The notes under the pieces: generated by a model
What the model saw: the letters and a program-made list of their open reading frames with translations, nothing else
Databases searched by the model: none
What the model was told of the DNA's origin: nothing
Assembly (NCBI GenBank): GCA_045603485.1
Contig: JAZUMF010000105.1
Span: forward strand, 3,477 to 67,476
Direction: 5' to 3'
Length of the DNA: 64,000 nt
Source of the DNA: RGIG5952 sp045603485
GTDB lineage: Bacteria; Verrucomicrobiota; Kiritimatiellia; RFP12; JAAYLN01
Position numbers and translations under genes: made by a program
In this document: piece after piece, positions 41,117 to 49,874 of the stretch
Layout of the letters: each line of letters starts with the position of its first letter
Position numbering within the stretch: the stretch's first letter is position 1

Positions 41117-41384
41117 ACTATTATAATACAATCATTTCACACTTAAAACAAGCGAAATGGTGCAAATCGAGGAAGAAAGGACTTGGCAATAACCCTGTAC
41201 TGCAACAACGAGCATTTGGAAACAACAAAAACTACTATTCCCCCGCATAAATCGCTCTGAGTTGCCCAAGATAAAAAAGATCAAACGACCCAGTCAATCC
41301 ACTACCCCTTGATTAAACCTCTTTTACCGCCGTAATCAGGGCATAGCAACCACAGAATGCCACATACTTGGATTGGCTATCACA

Positions 41385-42872
41385 CTAGGAATTGCGCGGA
41401 GTCCTTTTATGGTGACGCGGTCTGTCGCCGCTATCACGATGCGAACCGTGGCTATTATTTGAATCGTGACGATTCTCTCTCTTCTTGGCTGGAGGGAGTG
41501 GTGCAAAAAGCGGATCGTCGTCCTGGAGCATAGTGGTCTTGAGAGGCTCTCCGATATACTCCTCAATATCGGGAATCACAAAAGACTCGTCTTCATCGGC
41601 AAAGGATACTGCCGTTCCTACCTGTCCAGCTCTTCCTGTACGACCTATGCGATGAACATAATCCTCTGCCTCGTATGGAAGCTCAAAATTGACTACGAGA
41701 CCAATGTCGGCTATGTGGAGACCGCGCCCTGCCACATCAGTTGCAACAACGAGCTTTGTCGCCCCTGACTTGAAATTTTCAAGGACATGCATTCTTGCAG
41801 CTTGACTTACATTACCGGACAAAAGATCGCAAGAAAAACCCTGAGAACGCAATCTCTCGGCCAAAGCGTCAGTACTTGTTCGACGATTGCCAAAAACAAG
41901 AACGCGCTCACCCTTATGCTCTTTAAGCAAATTGCAGAGAACCGTAAACTTTTGAGAGGAGGTTACGATAAAGACTCTTTGGTCGATATTCTGATTGGTG
42001 GTGCGCTCAGGCTCAATCTCAACCTTTACGGGATCTGGCATCCACTGCGAAGCCAATCGCATTACTTCATCGTTGAGCGTTGCACTGTAAAGCAATGTTT
42101 GCCTATCCTGAGGTAAAGCGCGGATGATTTTGCGGACATCAGGGATAAAGCCCATATCGAGCATTCTGTCGGCTTCGTCGATTACGAGCGTATCAATCTT
42201 TGATAAATCGACGACATGCTGACGAATGAAATCTATTAAACGGCCCGGCGTTGCTGCGAGGAGATCAACGGGACCCTCCTGGAGCATTTTTTGCTGTTTT
42301 GAGTAATCCATTCCTCCGAAAACGGCCATAGAGCGTAAATTGCAGTATTTACCCAAGGCCTGAGCGTCGGAACATATCTGAACGCAAAGCTCTCTTGTGG
42401 GTGCAATAACCAAAGCTCTTGGAGTTGCTGAATTATTCTGGCGTTTATCGGGAGTCCGCAAATATCGGGTCAATATTGCAACTAGGTATGCCGCTGTTTT
42501 GCCGGTTCCTGTCTGGGCACGACCTGCAACATTCAAGCCTGACATTGTCTTATCGAGACTGGCGGCCTGAATGGGAGTGCAATATCTGAAGCCTAAATCT
42601 GAAATCGCATGCATGATTTCAATAGGCAAATCAAAATCATGGAAGCGCTTCTTACCTTCTTGGGGCTCAACCTGGAAGGATTCGATAGACCAATTCGAAA
42701 CTCGGTTCTTCTTTGGCTTATCTAAAAGCCGAGACTCCTTACGCCGCGAACCTGACGGTTTCTTGGAGGAAGGAGTCTTGTTTGAGGGAAATGCCCCGCC
42801 TTTTTTTGGCGAGGCATCCTTTGATGATCTTCCCTTTTTGAAGAGGGAAACAATTTTTGCAAAAAAGCCCAT
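41385..42872 (-). CDS. DEAD-box ATP-dependent RNA helicase
   Basis: This 495-residue protein carries a basic N-terminal extension (1-60, rich in Lys and Ser) ahead of a complete helicase core: Q motif FRYCTPIQ, AQTGTGKT, PTRELCVQ, TPGRLIDF, DEAD, SATL, VATDVAGRG, HRIGRTGRAG. The C-terminus is rich in His, Arg and Asp, likely an RNA-binding tail. It resembles RhlE/RhlB and probably helps ribosome assembly or RNA decay. Its ATG overlaps the stop of rpsI (TAATG), so it is the last gene of the ribosomal cluster and is co-translated with S9. Confidence 0.94.
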   Translation of the reverse strand: MGFFAKIVSLFKKGRSSKDASPKKGGAFPSNKTPSSKKPSGSRRKESRLLDKPKKNRVSNWSIESFQVEPQEGKKRFHDFDLPIEIMHAISDLGFRYCTPIQAASLDKTMSGLNVAGRAQTGTGKTAAYLVAILTRYLRTPDKRQNNSATPRALVIAPTRELCVQICSDAQALGKYCNLRSMAVFGGMDYSKQQKMLQEGPVDLLAATPGRLIDFIRQHVVDLSKIDTLVIDEADRMLDMGFIPDVRKIIRALPQDRQTLLYSATLNDEVMRLASQWMPDPVKVEIEPERTTNQNIDQRVFIVTSSQKFTVLCNLLKEHKGERVLVFGNRRTSTDALAERLRSQGFSCDLLSGNVSQAARMHVLENFKSGATKLVVATDVAGRGLHIADIGLVVNFELPYEAEDYVHRIGRTGRAGQVGTAVSFADEDESFVIPDIEEYIGEPLKTTMLQDDDPLFAPLPPAKKRENRHDSNNSHGSHRDSGDRPRHHKRTPRNS

Positions 42873-43267
42873 TAGCGCTTGGAGAACTGGAAGCGACGGC
42901 GTGCACCGGGCTGACCTGGCTTCTTACGTTCCTTCATACGAGGATCGCGGGTAAGGCAACCTGCAGCCTTGAGGGTTGCGCGGTATGCTTCGCGGTCTGC
43001 CTCGCAGAGGGCGCGTGCAAGAGCGTGGCGGATAGCGCCAGCCTGACCAGATGTTCCGCCACCGGAGGTGTAAGCGATGACATCAAACTTCTCAGTTGTT
43101 TCGGTGAGGTTAAGGGGCTGTGCCATAAAGGCGCGGGTTGCCTCACTTGGGAAGAGCTCTGCAACTTCACGGCCGTTTACGGACCACTTGCCGGTTCCGG
43201 CAGCTAAGCGAACGCGAGCGACAGCGGTCTTCCTGCGACCAGTAGCTTGTGCGATAATCGTGGACAT
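42872..43267 (-). CDS. rpsI: 30S ribosomal protein S9
   Basis: This 131-residue protein has ATGRRKTAVARVRL at the start, GGGTSGQAGAIRHALARAL in the middle and the C-terminal tail ending FQFSKR, whose terminal Lys-Arg reaches toward the P-site tRNA anticodon. It lies 30 bases after rplM, the usual L13-S9 pair, here attached to the end of the alpha operon. The stop codon is shared with the helicase start. Confidence 0.97.
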   Translation of the reverse strand: MSTIIAQATGRRKTAVARVRLAAGTGKWSVNGREVAELFPSEATRAFMAQPLNLTETTEKFDVIAYTSGGGTSGQAGAIRHALARALCEADREAYRATLKAAGCLTRDPRMKERKKPGQPGARRRFQFSKR

Positions 43268-43297
43268 AATTTCCTCTTTCGTTACTTTGCCGGACGA

Positions 43298-43729
43298 TTA
43301 GATGAGCTCAACGGCACGGGGCTTCTGTGCGGCATGAGTGTGCTCAGGGCCAACGAAAATACGAAGGCGCTTCATCATGCGGCGGCAGAGGTGATTGCCA
43401 GGAAGCATACCGAAAACAGCCTGCTCGACGAGGCGCTTTGGCTCGCGCTCACGAACCTGCTCAGCCGTCATTGTGCGACGGCCGGCACGCCATCCGGTGT
43501 AGGTCTGGTAAATCTTCTGCTGCTCTTTTGAGCCTGAAAGCTTTACTTTCTCAGCGTTGATGACAACGACGAAATCACCGGTGTCAACCATTGGTGAGAA
43601 GGTGGGCTTATTCTTGCCACGAAGATGGTTTGCAATCTCGACAGCGAGGCGGCCGAGGGGTTTATCAGCGGCGTCAACGAGAATCCACTCGCGGTTGGCA
43701 CCGGGATCTTTGGGAAGGAAGGACTTCAT
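43298..43729 (-). CDS. rplM: 50S ribosomal protein L13
   Basis: This 143-residue early-assembly protein of the large subunit has REWILVDAADKPLGRLA, the NHLRGKNKPTFSP loop, GDFVVVINAEKV and the GMLPGN-x8-LRIF signature. It lies 28 bases after rplQ and is paired with rpsI. In E. coli this pair is a separate operon; here it is appended to rpoA-rplQ, as in several other phyla. Confidence 0.97.
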   Translation of the reverse strand: MKSFLPKDPGANREWILVDAADKPLGRLAVEIANHLRGKNKPTFSPMVDTGDFVVVINAEKVKLSGSKEQQKIYQTYTGWRAGRRTMTAEQVREREPKRLVEQAVFGMLPGNHLCRRMMKRLRIFVGPEHTHAAQKPRAVELI

Positions 43730-43757
43730 GATCTTACTTCTTTTCCTAAGGGGTTAG

Positions 43758-44162
43758 TTATGCCTTGGCGGGTTCTTCGACAGGCTCGGGGGTGACGACA
43801 GCCTTGGGAGCCGCGACCCACTCGAGGATGGCCATCTCTGCAGCGTCACCACGACGGGTACCCGTCTTGATGATGCGAGTATAACCACCGGGACGACCGT
43901 CCATAGCGGGGACAACAGCGTCAAAGAGCTTGCTGACAGCCTCAGGATTGCGGAGGCGAGCAGCAGCGAGACGACGAGAAGCAAGCGTTCCCTTACGGGC
44001 GAGCGTTACCATCTTCTCTGCATCACGACGAGCCTGCTTGGCCTTGGGAAGGGTCGTGATGATACGATCGTTTAGAATCAAGTTTGCGACAAGTGATTCC
44101 ATCAAAGCTTTACGATGGGACATCGACCTGCCGAATTTCTTAGCAATGCATTTATGTCGCAT
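43758..44162 (-). CDS. rplQ: 50S ribosomal protein L17
   Basis: This 134-residue protein has the family start MRHKCIAKKFGRSMSHRKAL, then TTLPKAKQARRDAEKMVTLA and GGYTRIIKTGTRRGDAAEMA. The C-terminal tail (VVTPEPVEEPAKA) is acidic and variable. It follows rpoA by 29 bases, the standard alpha-operon order. Confidence 0.97.
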   Translation of the reverse strand: MRHKCIAKKFGRSMSHRKALMESLVANLILNDRIITTLPKAKQARRDAEKMVTLARKGTLASRRLAAARLRNPEAVSKLFDAVVPAMDGRPGGYTRIIKTGTRRGDAAEMAILEWVAAPKAVVTPEPVEEPAKA

Positions 44163-44191
44163 GACAGCACTCTTTTCTCAAAAATGTGTTA

Positions 44192-45220
44192 CTAGGCGTT
44201 GCGGTAGGGAGCAAGGAGCGCGGGGTCAATCGCGTTGATATCTGCCAAACCAAGATCTTTGAGCTTGTCACGAATTTCATCAAGTGACTTTTGACCAAAG
44301 TTACGGTACTGGAGCATCTCTTCCTCTGACTTGCAGGCAAGGGCACCGACTGTCTCGATCTTCTCTCTGTTCAAGCAGTTCGAAGAACGGACGCTAAGCT
44401 CAAGCTCGCTAATCTTCATAGCAAGGATAGCGCGAATCTTTTCGGCATCCTTTGATGCACCATTGGATGAGGCAGAAGACTGAACACCCACTTTTTCAAT
44501 GCGCTCGGGAAGGGCTTCAGACGAGATTACCGTGCCGACGAATACATCAAAGTGGCGACGGATCAACTCTGCACCGGTGTGCAAAGCCTCGTCAGGGGTA
44601 ATACGACCATCGGTCCAAACCTCGAGGACAAGCTTCTCATAGTCTGTTCTGTCGCCAACACGCTTCGCATCTGCGGAGAAATTGACGCGGGTAACAGGTG
44701 AGTGGATGCTGTCTATTGGAATGAGACCAATAATCTGATCGTCAGGACGATTCCAATTGGCGGGATGGAAACCATAACCCTTTGCAATCTCGGCTTCGAG
44801 CTCAAACTCGCCACCAGCGGCAACTGTGGCGATAGGAAGCTCAGGGTTGACGATTGTGACGGCATTTTGAGCCTCGAAATCGCCAGCCGTGACTGTGCAA
44901 GGTCCCTTCTTGCTGATGGTGATCCGCTCAGGAATCGAGCCAACAGTCTTGATAAGAACCTGCTTAAGGGCGATGATGATGTCCGTCACGTCTTCTGCAA
45001 TGCCCTTAACTGTGGTAAACTCGTGGTCTGCACCCTTGATGCGGACTGCGGTGATTGCCACACCCTCGATTGAGGAGAGGAGAACGCGACGGAGTGCAAT
45101 ACCGACCGTCTGCGCGTAGCCGTTCTCAAATGGACCAGCCTCATAGCGAGCATAGTTGTCGGTAGCTGTAGCTTCGTCTTTCTGCACGCCCTCGGGCATA
45201 TAAAACTTAATCTCTGACAT
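44192..45220 (-). CDS. rpoA: DNA-directed RNA polymerase subunit alpha
   Basis: Alpha forms the assembly platform of RNA polymerase. The N-terminal domain (about 15-240) has NGYAQTVGIALRRVLLSSIEG and the DITDIII-like VTDIIIALKQ. After a Ser/Asn/Ala linker (SSASSNG) comes the C-terminal domain with LELSVRSSNCLNREKIETVG, the determinant that contacts UP elements and activators, and MLQYRNFGQKSL. It has 342 residues from ATG 45220, with AAAGGG nine bases upstream. The longer frame adds only eight residues. Confidence 0.96.
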   Translation of the reverse strand: MSEIKFYMPEGVQKDEATATDNYARYEAGPFENGYAQTVGIALRRVLLSSIEGVAITAVRIKGADHEFTTVKGIAEDVTDIIIALKQVLIKTVGSIPERITISKKGPCTVTAGDFEAQNAVTIVNPELPIATVAAGGEFELEAEIAKGYGFHPANWNRPDDQIIGLIPIDSIHSPVTRVNFSADAKRVGDRTDYEKLVLEVWTDGRITPDEALHTGAELIRRHFDVFVGTVISSEALPERIEKVGVQSSASSNGASKDAEKIRAILAMKISELELSVRSSNCLNREKIETVGALACKSEEEMLQYRNFGQKSLDEIRDKLKDLGLADINAIDPALLAPYRNA

Positions 45221-45276
45221 GGTGGAAACCCTTTCGCTCTCCACGCTAGGCGATTAACTCGCCTGGCGTGAGTAAA

Positions 45277-45906
45277 CTACCTGGAGTAGAGTTCGACGAT
45301 CGCCTGCTCGTCTGCGACGGGGGCGATTTCTTCGCGGGTTGGAACGCTGAGGATCTCGCCGCGGAAAGCCTTGGGATCAATGCTAATCCAAGAAGGCATC
45401 TGAGCCTGTGTGGCGGCCTCAAGTGAACGAGCGGCCTCGTCACGACTACGCTGACGATTGCGGACCTCAATCACATCGCCGACCTTGACGCGCATCGAAG
45501 GGATGTTTGCCGTGTGGCCATTGATAGCAATGTGCTTGTGAAGTACAAACTGACGAGCAGCTGGACGGGAGGGAGCCAAACCCATACGATAGACTACATT
45601 GTCAAGACGCATCTCGAGGTTGACGAGAAGGTTGACACCAGTAACACCCTTGGCGCGGAGGGCGTTCTCGAAGAAACGATGGAACTGACCTTCCTGCATG
45701 CCATACTGGCGACGTAGTTTCTGCTTTTCACGGAGCTGAATGCCGTAATCTGAAGCCTTGCGGCCTCTCTTGGCGCCATGGACGCCAGGGGCATTGCGCC
45801 CCTTATCTATTGCGCACTTGCCAGAGTAGCAACGTGCACCCTTGAGGAATAATTTTGTGCCGGCTCTGCGACACATCCTGCAAGAAGGACCGGAATACCT
45901 GCCCAT
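45277..45906 (-). CDS. rpsD: 30S ribosomal protein S4
   Basis: This 209-residue primary 16S rRNA-binding protein has a four-cysteine zinc site in CRRAGTKLFLKGARCYSGKC, then the EKQKLRRQYGMQEGQF motif and the S4 RNA-binding domain RLDNVVYRMGLAPSRPAARQ with GHTANIPSMRVKVGD. It begins directly at the end of rpsK. Presence of the cysteines (the C+ form) argues against loss of zinc dependence. Confidence 0.97.
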   Translation of the reverse strand: MGRYSGPSCRMCRRAGTKLFLKGARCYSGKCAIDKGRNAPGVHGAKRGRKASDYGIQLREKQKLRRQYGMQEGQFHRFFENALRAKGVTGVNLLVNLEMRLDNVVYRMGLAPSRPAARQFVLHKHIAINGHTANIPSMRVKVGDVIEVRNRQRSRDEAARSLEAATQAQMPSWISIDPKAFRGEILSVPTREEIAPVADEQAIVELYSR

Positions 45907-46410
45907 TTATACTCTCCTGCGTTTACGAGCACGGCAGCCGTTATGAGGTACTGCAGTGCAGTCGCGAATCATGCTCACCTGGATGCCAGCATTCTGGATG
46001 GCACGAACTGCAGACTCGCGTCCGGCACCTGCGCCATGAATACGGACTTCAACCTCGTGCATACCCTTGGCAACAGCCTGACGGGCAGCATCCTGTGCAA
46101 TCATCGTAGCAGCAAAGGCCGTAGACTTGCGTGAACCGCGGAAACCAGCCTTACCAGCTGAGCTCCAGGAGATCACACCGCCACGAGCGTCTGCAATTGA
46201 GACGATTGTGTTGTTGAAGGTCGCCTTAATGAAGGCAATCCCGGCAGGAATGCTCTTGCCGCGGGACTTCTTGCCCTTAGCCTTTGCATCCTCGCCATCG
46301 GCGGTAGAGGCGGCCGCGACATCAGGCCCGCCCATGTTCAAGACAGCCATTGCCTCGCTTCTTGCTTCGTCAACAGGCTGTTCTTCCTTACGATCGATTT
46401 CTTCGCTCAT
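45907..46410 (-). CDS. rpsK: 30S ribosomal protein S11 with acidic N-terminal extension
   Basis: The body (about 55-167) is typical S11: IAFIKATFNNTIVSIADARG, SWSSAGKAGFRGSRKSTAFA, ADRA-like AAGMHEVEVRIHGAGAGRE and PHNGCRARKRRRV. It is preceded by about 45 extra residues with many Glu, Asp and Ala, ending in a basic KAKGKKSRGK linker. Ordinary S11 has about 129 residues; here it is 167. GGAGG lies eight bases before the chosen ATG, so the long form is real. The role of the extension is unknown. Confidence 0.96.
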   Translation of the reverse strand: MSEEIDRKEEQPVDEARSEAMAVLNMGGPDVAAASTADGEDAKAKGKKSRGKSIPAGIAFIKATFNNTIVSIADARGGVISWSSAGKAGFRGSRKSTAFAATMIAQDAARQAVAKGMHEVEVRIHGAGAGRESAVRAIQNAGIQVSMIRDCTAVPHNGCRARKRRRV

Positions 46411-46424
46411 GCGTCAATCCTCCG

Positions 46425-46826
46425 TTATGCGCCGGCCTTCATTGCCTTACGCTCTTCCTTGTCACGAACCGCGCTCACGGTCTTCTTTCCACCCTTGCGG
46501 GTACGAGCGTTCGTCTTTGTGCGCTGACCACGGCAGGGCAATCCGCGACGGTGACGCTGACCGCGGTAAGAGCCCGTGCTGATGAGGCGACGGATATTCT
46601 GGGAAACTTCACGACGAAGATCGCCTTCGACGCGATAGTTCTCCTGAATGAACGCAATAATCTGACGGAGCTCGTCAGCAGTTAGCAACTCTGCGTGCTT
46701 CGACGCATCAATGTTGCATGCGGCCACGATCTCGTTGGCCCTTTTAGGACCGATTCCATGGATGTAGCGTAGAGCATAATCTACGCGCTTCTTTCCAGGA
46801 ACGTCCACACCTACTATTCTTGGCAT
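46425..46826 (-). CDS. rpsM: 30S ribosomal protein S13
   Basis: This 133-residue protein contacts the large subunit (bridges B1a/B1b) and P-site tRNA. It has MPRIVGVDVPGKKRVDYALR, YIHGIGPKRANEI, LRREVSQNIRRLISTGSYRG and RGLPCRGQRTKTNARTRKG, followed by a Lys-rich tail. It follows rpmJ after 14 bases at the head of the alpha operon, the usual order. Confidence 0.97.
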   Translation of the reverse strand: MPRIVGVDVPGKKRVDYALRYIHGIGPKRANEIVAACNIDASKHAELLTADELRQIIAFIQENYRVEGDLRREVSQNIRRLISTGSYRGQRHRRGLPCRGQRTKTNARTRKGGKKTVSAVRDKEERKAMKAGA

Positions 46827-46840
46827 GGTAATATCTCCAG

Positions 46841-46954
46841 TTATCCTTGACGCTGTTTATGACGGGGATTGGTGCAGCACACACGCACAACACCCTTGCG
46901 TCGCACAATCCTGCAACGCTCGCAAATCCTACGAACTGAACTCTTCACCTTCAT
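46841..46954 (-). CDS. rpmJ: 50S ribosomal protein L36
   Basis: This 37-residue protein was read by hand from ATG 46954 to TAA 46841. It has MKVKSSVRRICERCRIVRRK, then VRVCCTNPRHKQRQG, with the C-x2-C ... C-x4-H zinc site of the C+ form of L36. It is the first gene behind the promoter at 47004-47032 and heads rpmJ-rpsM-rpsK-rpsD-rpoA-rplQ-rplM-rpsI-helicase. Confidence 0.97.
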   Translation of the reverse strand: MKVKSSVRRICERCRIVRRKGVVRVCCTNPRHKQRQG

Positions 46955-47003
46955 GGCGTGTTCTCCGCTTACTCTTTCCCTAATTGAAAAAAACTAGACA
47001 AAT

Positions 47004-47032
47004 AGTTTACCTAAATTAGCAAATTTTGTCCA
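47004..47032 (-). promoter_or_regulatory. Promoter of the alpha (rpmJ-rpsM-rpoA) operon
   Basis: On the minus strand, TGGACA (47027-47032), 17 bases, TAAACT (47004-47009). Directly upstream of the -10 lies CTAATTTAG (plus-strand CTAAATTAG, 47011-47019), a nine-mer also found immediately upstream of the -10 of the str promoter at 61941-61949. Confidence 0.75.
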
Positions 47033-47073
47033 CTAAAAAATTTACGAGGCATTCCGAACCCTTTCGGTCCCCT

Positions 47074-47829
47074 TTAATCTTCCCTAGGAGTGAGGATTTC
47101 CGCACCTCCGGGGACGATTGCAATCGTATGCTCAAAATGCGCTGCGGGGAGCCCATCTCGAGTTACGACCGTCCACTCGTCACTCAGCACCTCTATACGA
47201 GGAGAGCCTCGTGTCAGCATCGGTTCTATGCAAAAGACCATTCCTTCCTCAAGTACTGGACCTCGACCCGGTTTGCCGAAGTTTGGAACTTGGGGCTCTT
47301 CATGCATTGAGCGACCAATGCCGTGACCGACAAACTCGCGAACTACTCCGCATTTGCCGGCACGAGCGACCTGCTCTACTGCAGCCGAGACATCAGAAAG
47401 CCTTCTTCCTGGTGCCGCTGCCGCAATTCCTGCCGCAAGGGCAGATTTTGTCACCTGAAGCAACTCTTCCGTTTCAGGCGGCACATCACCTATCGCAACT
47501 GTCACGGCATTGTCGCCATGATAGCCACGATAATTCACAACCACATCCAGACTGACGATATCACCTAAGCGAATAACTCTTTTTCCGGGTATGCCGTGAA
47601 TAACCTCCTCGTTTACCGATACGCAAAGAGCTCCCGGGAAACCGCAGTAGCCAAGCGTTGAACTTTCTGCTCCAAGACCTCTTGTGGTCTTGAGACAAAT
47701 CGCATCAATATCGGCGGTAGTCATACCGGGCTCGAGGCTTTCCCGGCAGACTCGAAGTACTTCAGCCGCTAAACGACCTGCTTCGCGCATGCCGTCAAGG
47801 GCTTTGCCTTTTTTAAGGGCGATTTTCAC
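47074..47829 (-). CDS. map: Methionine aminopeptidase, type I
   Basis: This enzyme removes the N-terminal Met from nascent proteins. At 251 residues its metal ligands are visible: SLDVVVNYRGYHGDNAVT with two Asp, the His in VGHGIGRSMHEEPQ, the Glu of CIEPML, and the last Glu in FEHTIAI. It starts one base after adk ends, the usual adk-map pair. The infA gene that often follows is elsewhere (30793). The promoter for the rpmJ unit lies directly downstream. Confidence 0.97.
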   Translation of the reverse strand: MKIALKKGKALDGMREAGRLAAEVLRVCRESLEPGMTTADIDAICLKTTRGLGAESSTLGYCGFPGALCVSVNEEVIHGIPGKRVIRLGDIVSLDVVVNYRGYHGDNAVTVAIGDVPPETEELLQVTKSALAAGIAAAAPGRRLSDVSAAVEQVARAGKCGVVREFVGHGIGRSMHEEPQVPNFGKPGRGPVLEEGMVFCIEPMLTRGSPRIEVLSDEWTVVTRDGLPAAHFEHTIAIVPGGAEILTPRED

Positions 47830-47830
47830 C

Positions 47831-48484
47831 TTACTCCGAAATGGCTTTTGCGACCTTTGCCGCTACTTCGTCGGCATCGCCTACACCGTCAATCTTGGTC
47901 AAAACACCCTTTGATTCATACCAGCCGAGCAATGATGCTGTCTTTTCGTGGTAAATCTTGAGGCGATTGGCAACATTTTCCGGGGCGTCATCCGGGCGCT
48001 GAACGAGTTCAGCTCCGCAGGCATCGCAAATTCCGTCAACTTTAGGCTTCATGGTTTCGACATGGAATCCGGCACCGCACTTTGGACAGGTGCGACGGCC
48101 TGAAAGGCGACCAACTAGGATATCTTCGCCAACCTCAAGCCAAATTGCCTTTGAAACCTTCTCCCCGTTCTTGGCAAGCTCTGCTTCAAGGAACGCAGCC
48201 TGCTTTTCATTACGGGGATAGCCGTCAAGAAGAAAATATTCGTACTCGCCCTTGCACTTGCCAAGCTGTTCGATAACAAGCGCGCCGACGATTTCGTCTG
48301 AAACCAGCTCGCCTTTTTTCATCGTCTCGGCGACGGACTTGGCGAGGGGTGAATCCGCATTGGCAGCGGCAGCGCGAAGCAAATCGCCAGTTGAGACATG
48401 CTTCAAGGGAAGAGTCTTCACAAGACGAGCCGCTACGGTACCTTTACCGGAGCCGGGGGCTCCAAGAATTGCAACAATCTTCAT
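47831..48484 (-). CDS. adk: Adenylate kinase
   Basis: This enzyme interconverts ATP+AMP and 2 ADP. At 217 residues it has the P-loop GAPGSGKGT (8-16), STGDLLRAA, LLDGYPRN and the RLSGRR start of a long lid. The lid carries a zinc site CPKCGAGFH ... CDAC, the form found in Gram-positives and many other phyla. It is followed by map after one base and starts four bases after secY. Confidence 0.97.
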   Translation of the reverse strand: MKIVAILGAPGSGKGTVAARLVKTLPLKHVSTGDLLRAAAANADSPLAKSVAETMKKGELVSDEIVGALVIEQLGKCKGEYEYFLLDGYPRNEKQAAFLEAELAKNGEKVSKAIWLEVGEDILVGRLSGRRTCPKCGAGFHVETMKPKVDGICDACGAELVQRPDDAPENVANRLKIYHEKTASLLGWYESKGVLTKIDGVGDADEVAAKVAKAISE

Positions 48485-48488
48485 TAAA

Positions 48489-49850
48489 TTATCTCCTTGC
48501 CTGAATGCGACCGTGCTTTAAGAAGCCATCATAGTGACGCATTGTAAGATAGGATTCCATCTGGCGAAGCGTATCAAGCGCAACACCGACGATAATCAAA
48601 AGTGATGTACCACCGAAGAAGCTTGCCATTTCCCAAGGAAGCTGCAGGTGTGCATTAAGAAGGTTGGGGAAGATAGCAACGATGATTAGTCCGATTGCGC
48701 CAATCAATGTGACGCGGGACATTGTGTGGTCGAGGAACTCTGCAGTTGCACGACCAGGACGAATGCCAGGGACATAACCACCGGTGCGCTTCAAATCGTC
48801 AGCAATGCGTACGGCATTGAATTGGGTAGCGACCCAGAAGAAAGAGAAGAAGAGAACGAGCAAAGAGAAGGAGATGATGTATGCCCAGCTGGTACCGTTG
48901 ACAAGAGCCTGACCAATGCTGTTGAGCCACATAAACTTGGGAGCGGTGATCTTGGTCAAGAGCATACCGGGTATGCTGAGAATCGGACCGGCAAAGATGA
49001 TGGGCATAACGCCAGAGAAGTTTACGCGAAGCGGCATATAGTTTGCCATGCCGCCGTAAGCACTTGCTCCGGCAGAACGACGGGCCGAATGAATCTGAAC
49101 CTTGCGGACACCTTGCGTTAGCATCACAGTACCGGCACAGACAAGGAAACCTACGAGGAGAAGAAGGATAAGCTCGAAGAAGGAATTGGTCGCCTGCTTT
49201 GAGAAATAACGGCTCCATGCATCATAGATAGCCATCGGAAGGCGGGAGCAGATGTTAATCATGATGATTAGCGAAATGCCGTTACCGATACCGCGGGCGG
49301 TAATCTGATCGCCGAGCCACATTACGAGCATTGCCGCTGTGGTCATGGAGATAATGGTGAGAATCTCAAATCCGAATCCAGGATTTGATACGAGTGTAAT
49401 TCCTTCCATTCCAAGATAGGCGGGATTTTCAAGACCGCGTGCGATGAACCAGCCTTGGAAAATGCAAATTACAATCGTGAAATAACGAGTCCACTGATTG
49501 AGTCTCTGGCGACCTGCCTCACCGTCACGCGCCATACGCTCAAGAGCGGGAATAATGGCCGTCATAAGCTGCAAGATAATTGATGCACTGATGTACGGCC
49601 ATATTCCTAAAAAGCCAACCGAGCACTTCCCGAGTGCACCACCCGAGAAGACATCAAGCATTCCCATTAGACCACCTGTGGTTCCAGAAGCCTCACGGAA
49701 GCGTTCAAGTGCTTCTGCCAATGCGCTCCAATTAACACCTGGTGTCGGTATCATCGAAACCAAACGGCAAATGGCAACGAGACCGAGCGTAAAAAGGATG
49801 CGTTTCTTTAACTCTGGAACTTTGAATGTATTGGCGAATGCTTGTAGCAT
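48489..49850 (-). CDS. secY: Protein translocase subunit SecY
   Basis: This 453-residue protein has ten membrane segments forming the channel for protein export and membrane insertion with SecE/SecG. It starts MLQAFANTFKVPELKKRILFT and has the plug region GGLMGMLDVFSGGALGKCSVG, GIMPYI-like GIWPYISASIILQL, the cytoplasmic loop with RRSAG and YMPLRVNFSGVMPIIFA, and a C-terminal loop GIRPGRATAEFLD. It lies between rplO and adk, the conserved position. Confidence 0.97.
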   Translation of the reverse strand: MLQAFANTFKVPELKKRILFTLGLVAICRLVSMIPTPGVNWSALAEALERFREASGTTGGLMGMLDVFSGGALGKCSVGFLGIWPYISASIILQLMTAIIPALERMARDGEAGRQRLNQWTRYFTIVICIFQGWFIARGLENPAYLGMEGITLVSNPGFGFEILTIISMTTAAMLVMWLGDQITARGIGNGISLIIMINICSRLPMAIYDAWSRYFSKQATNSFFELILLLLVGFLVCAGTVMLTQGVRKVQIHSARRSAGASAYGGMANYMPLRVNFSGVMPIIFAGPILSIPGMLLTKITAPKFMWLNSIGQALVNGTSWAYIISFSLLVLFFSFFWVATQFNAVRIADDLKRTGGYVPGIRPGRATAEFLDHTMSRVTLIGAIGLIIVAIFPNLLNAHLQLPWEMASFFGGTSLLIIVGVALDTLRQMESYLTMRHYDGFLKHGRIQARR

Positions 49851-49874
49851 GGCTGGTTCCCCGATTTAGGTTGA

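Noticed and set aside
41132..41384. Search for a terminator or regulatory RNA between the helicase and the trpR unit
   Set aside because: I found no convincing stem-loop with a T-run or any known RNA motif in this stretch.
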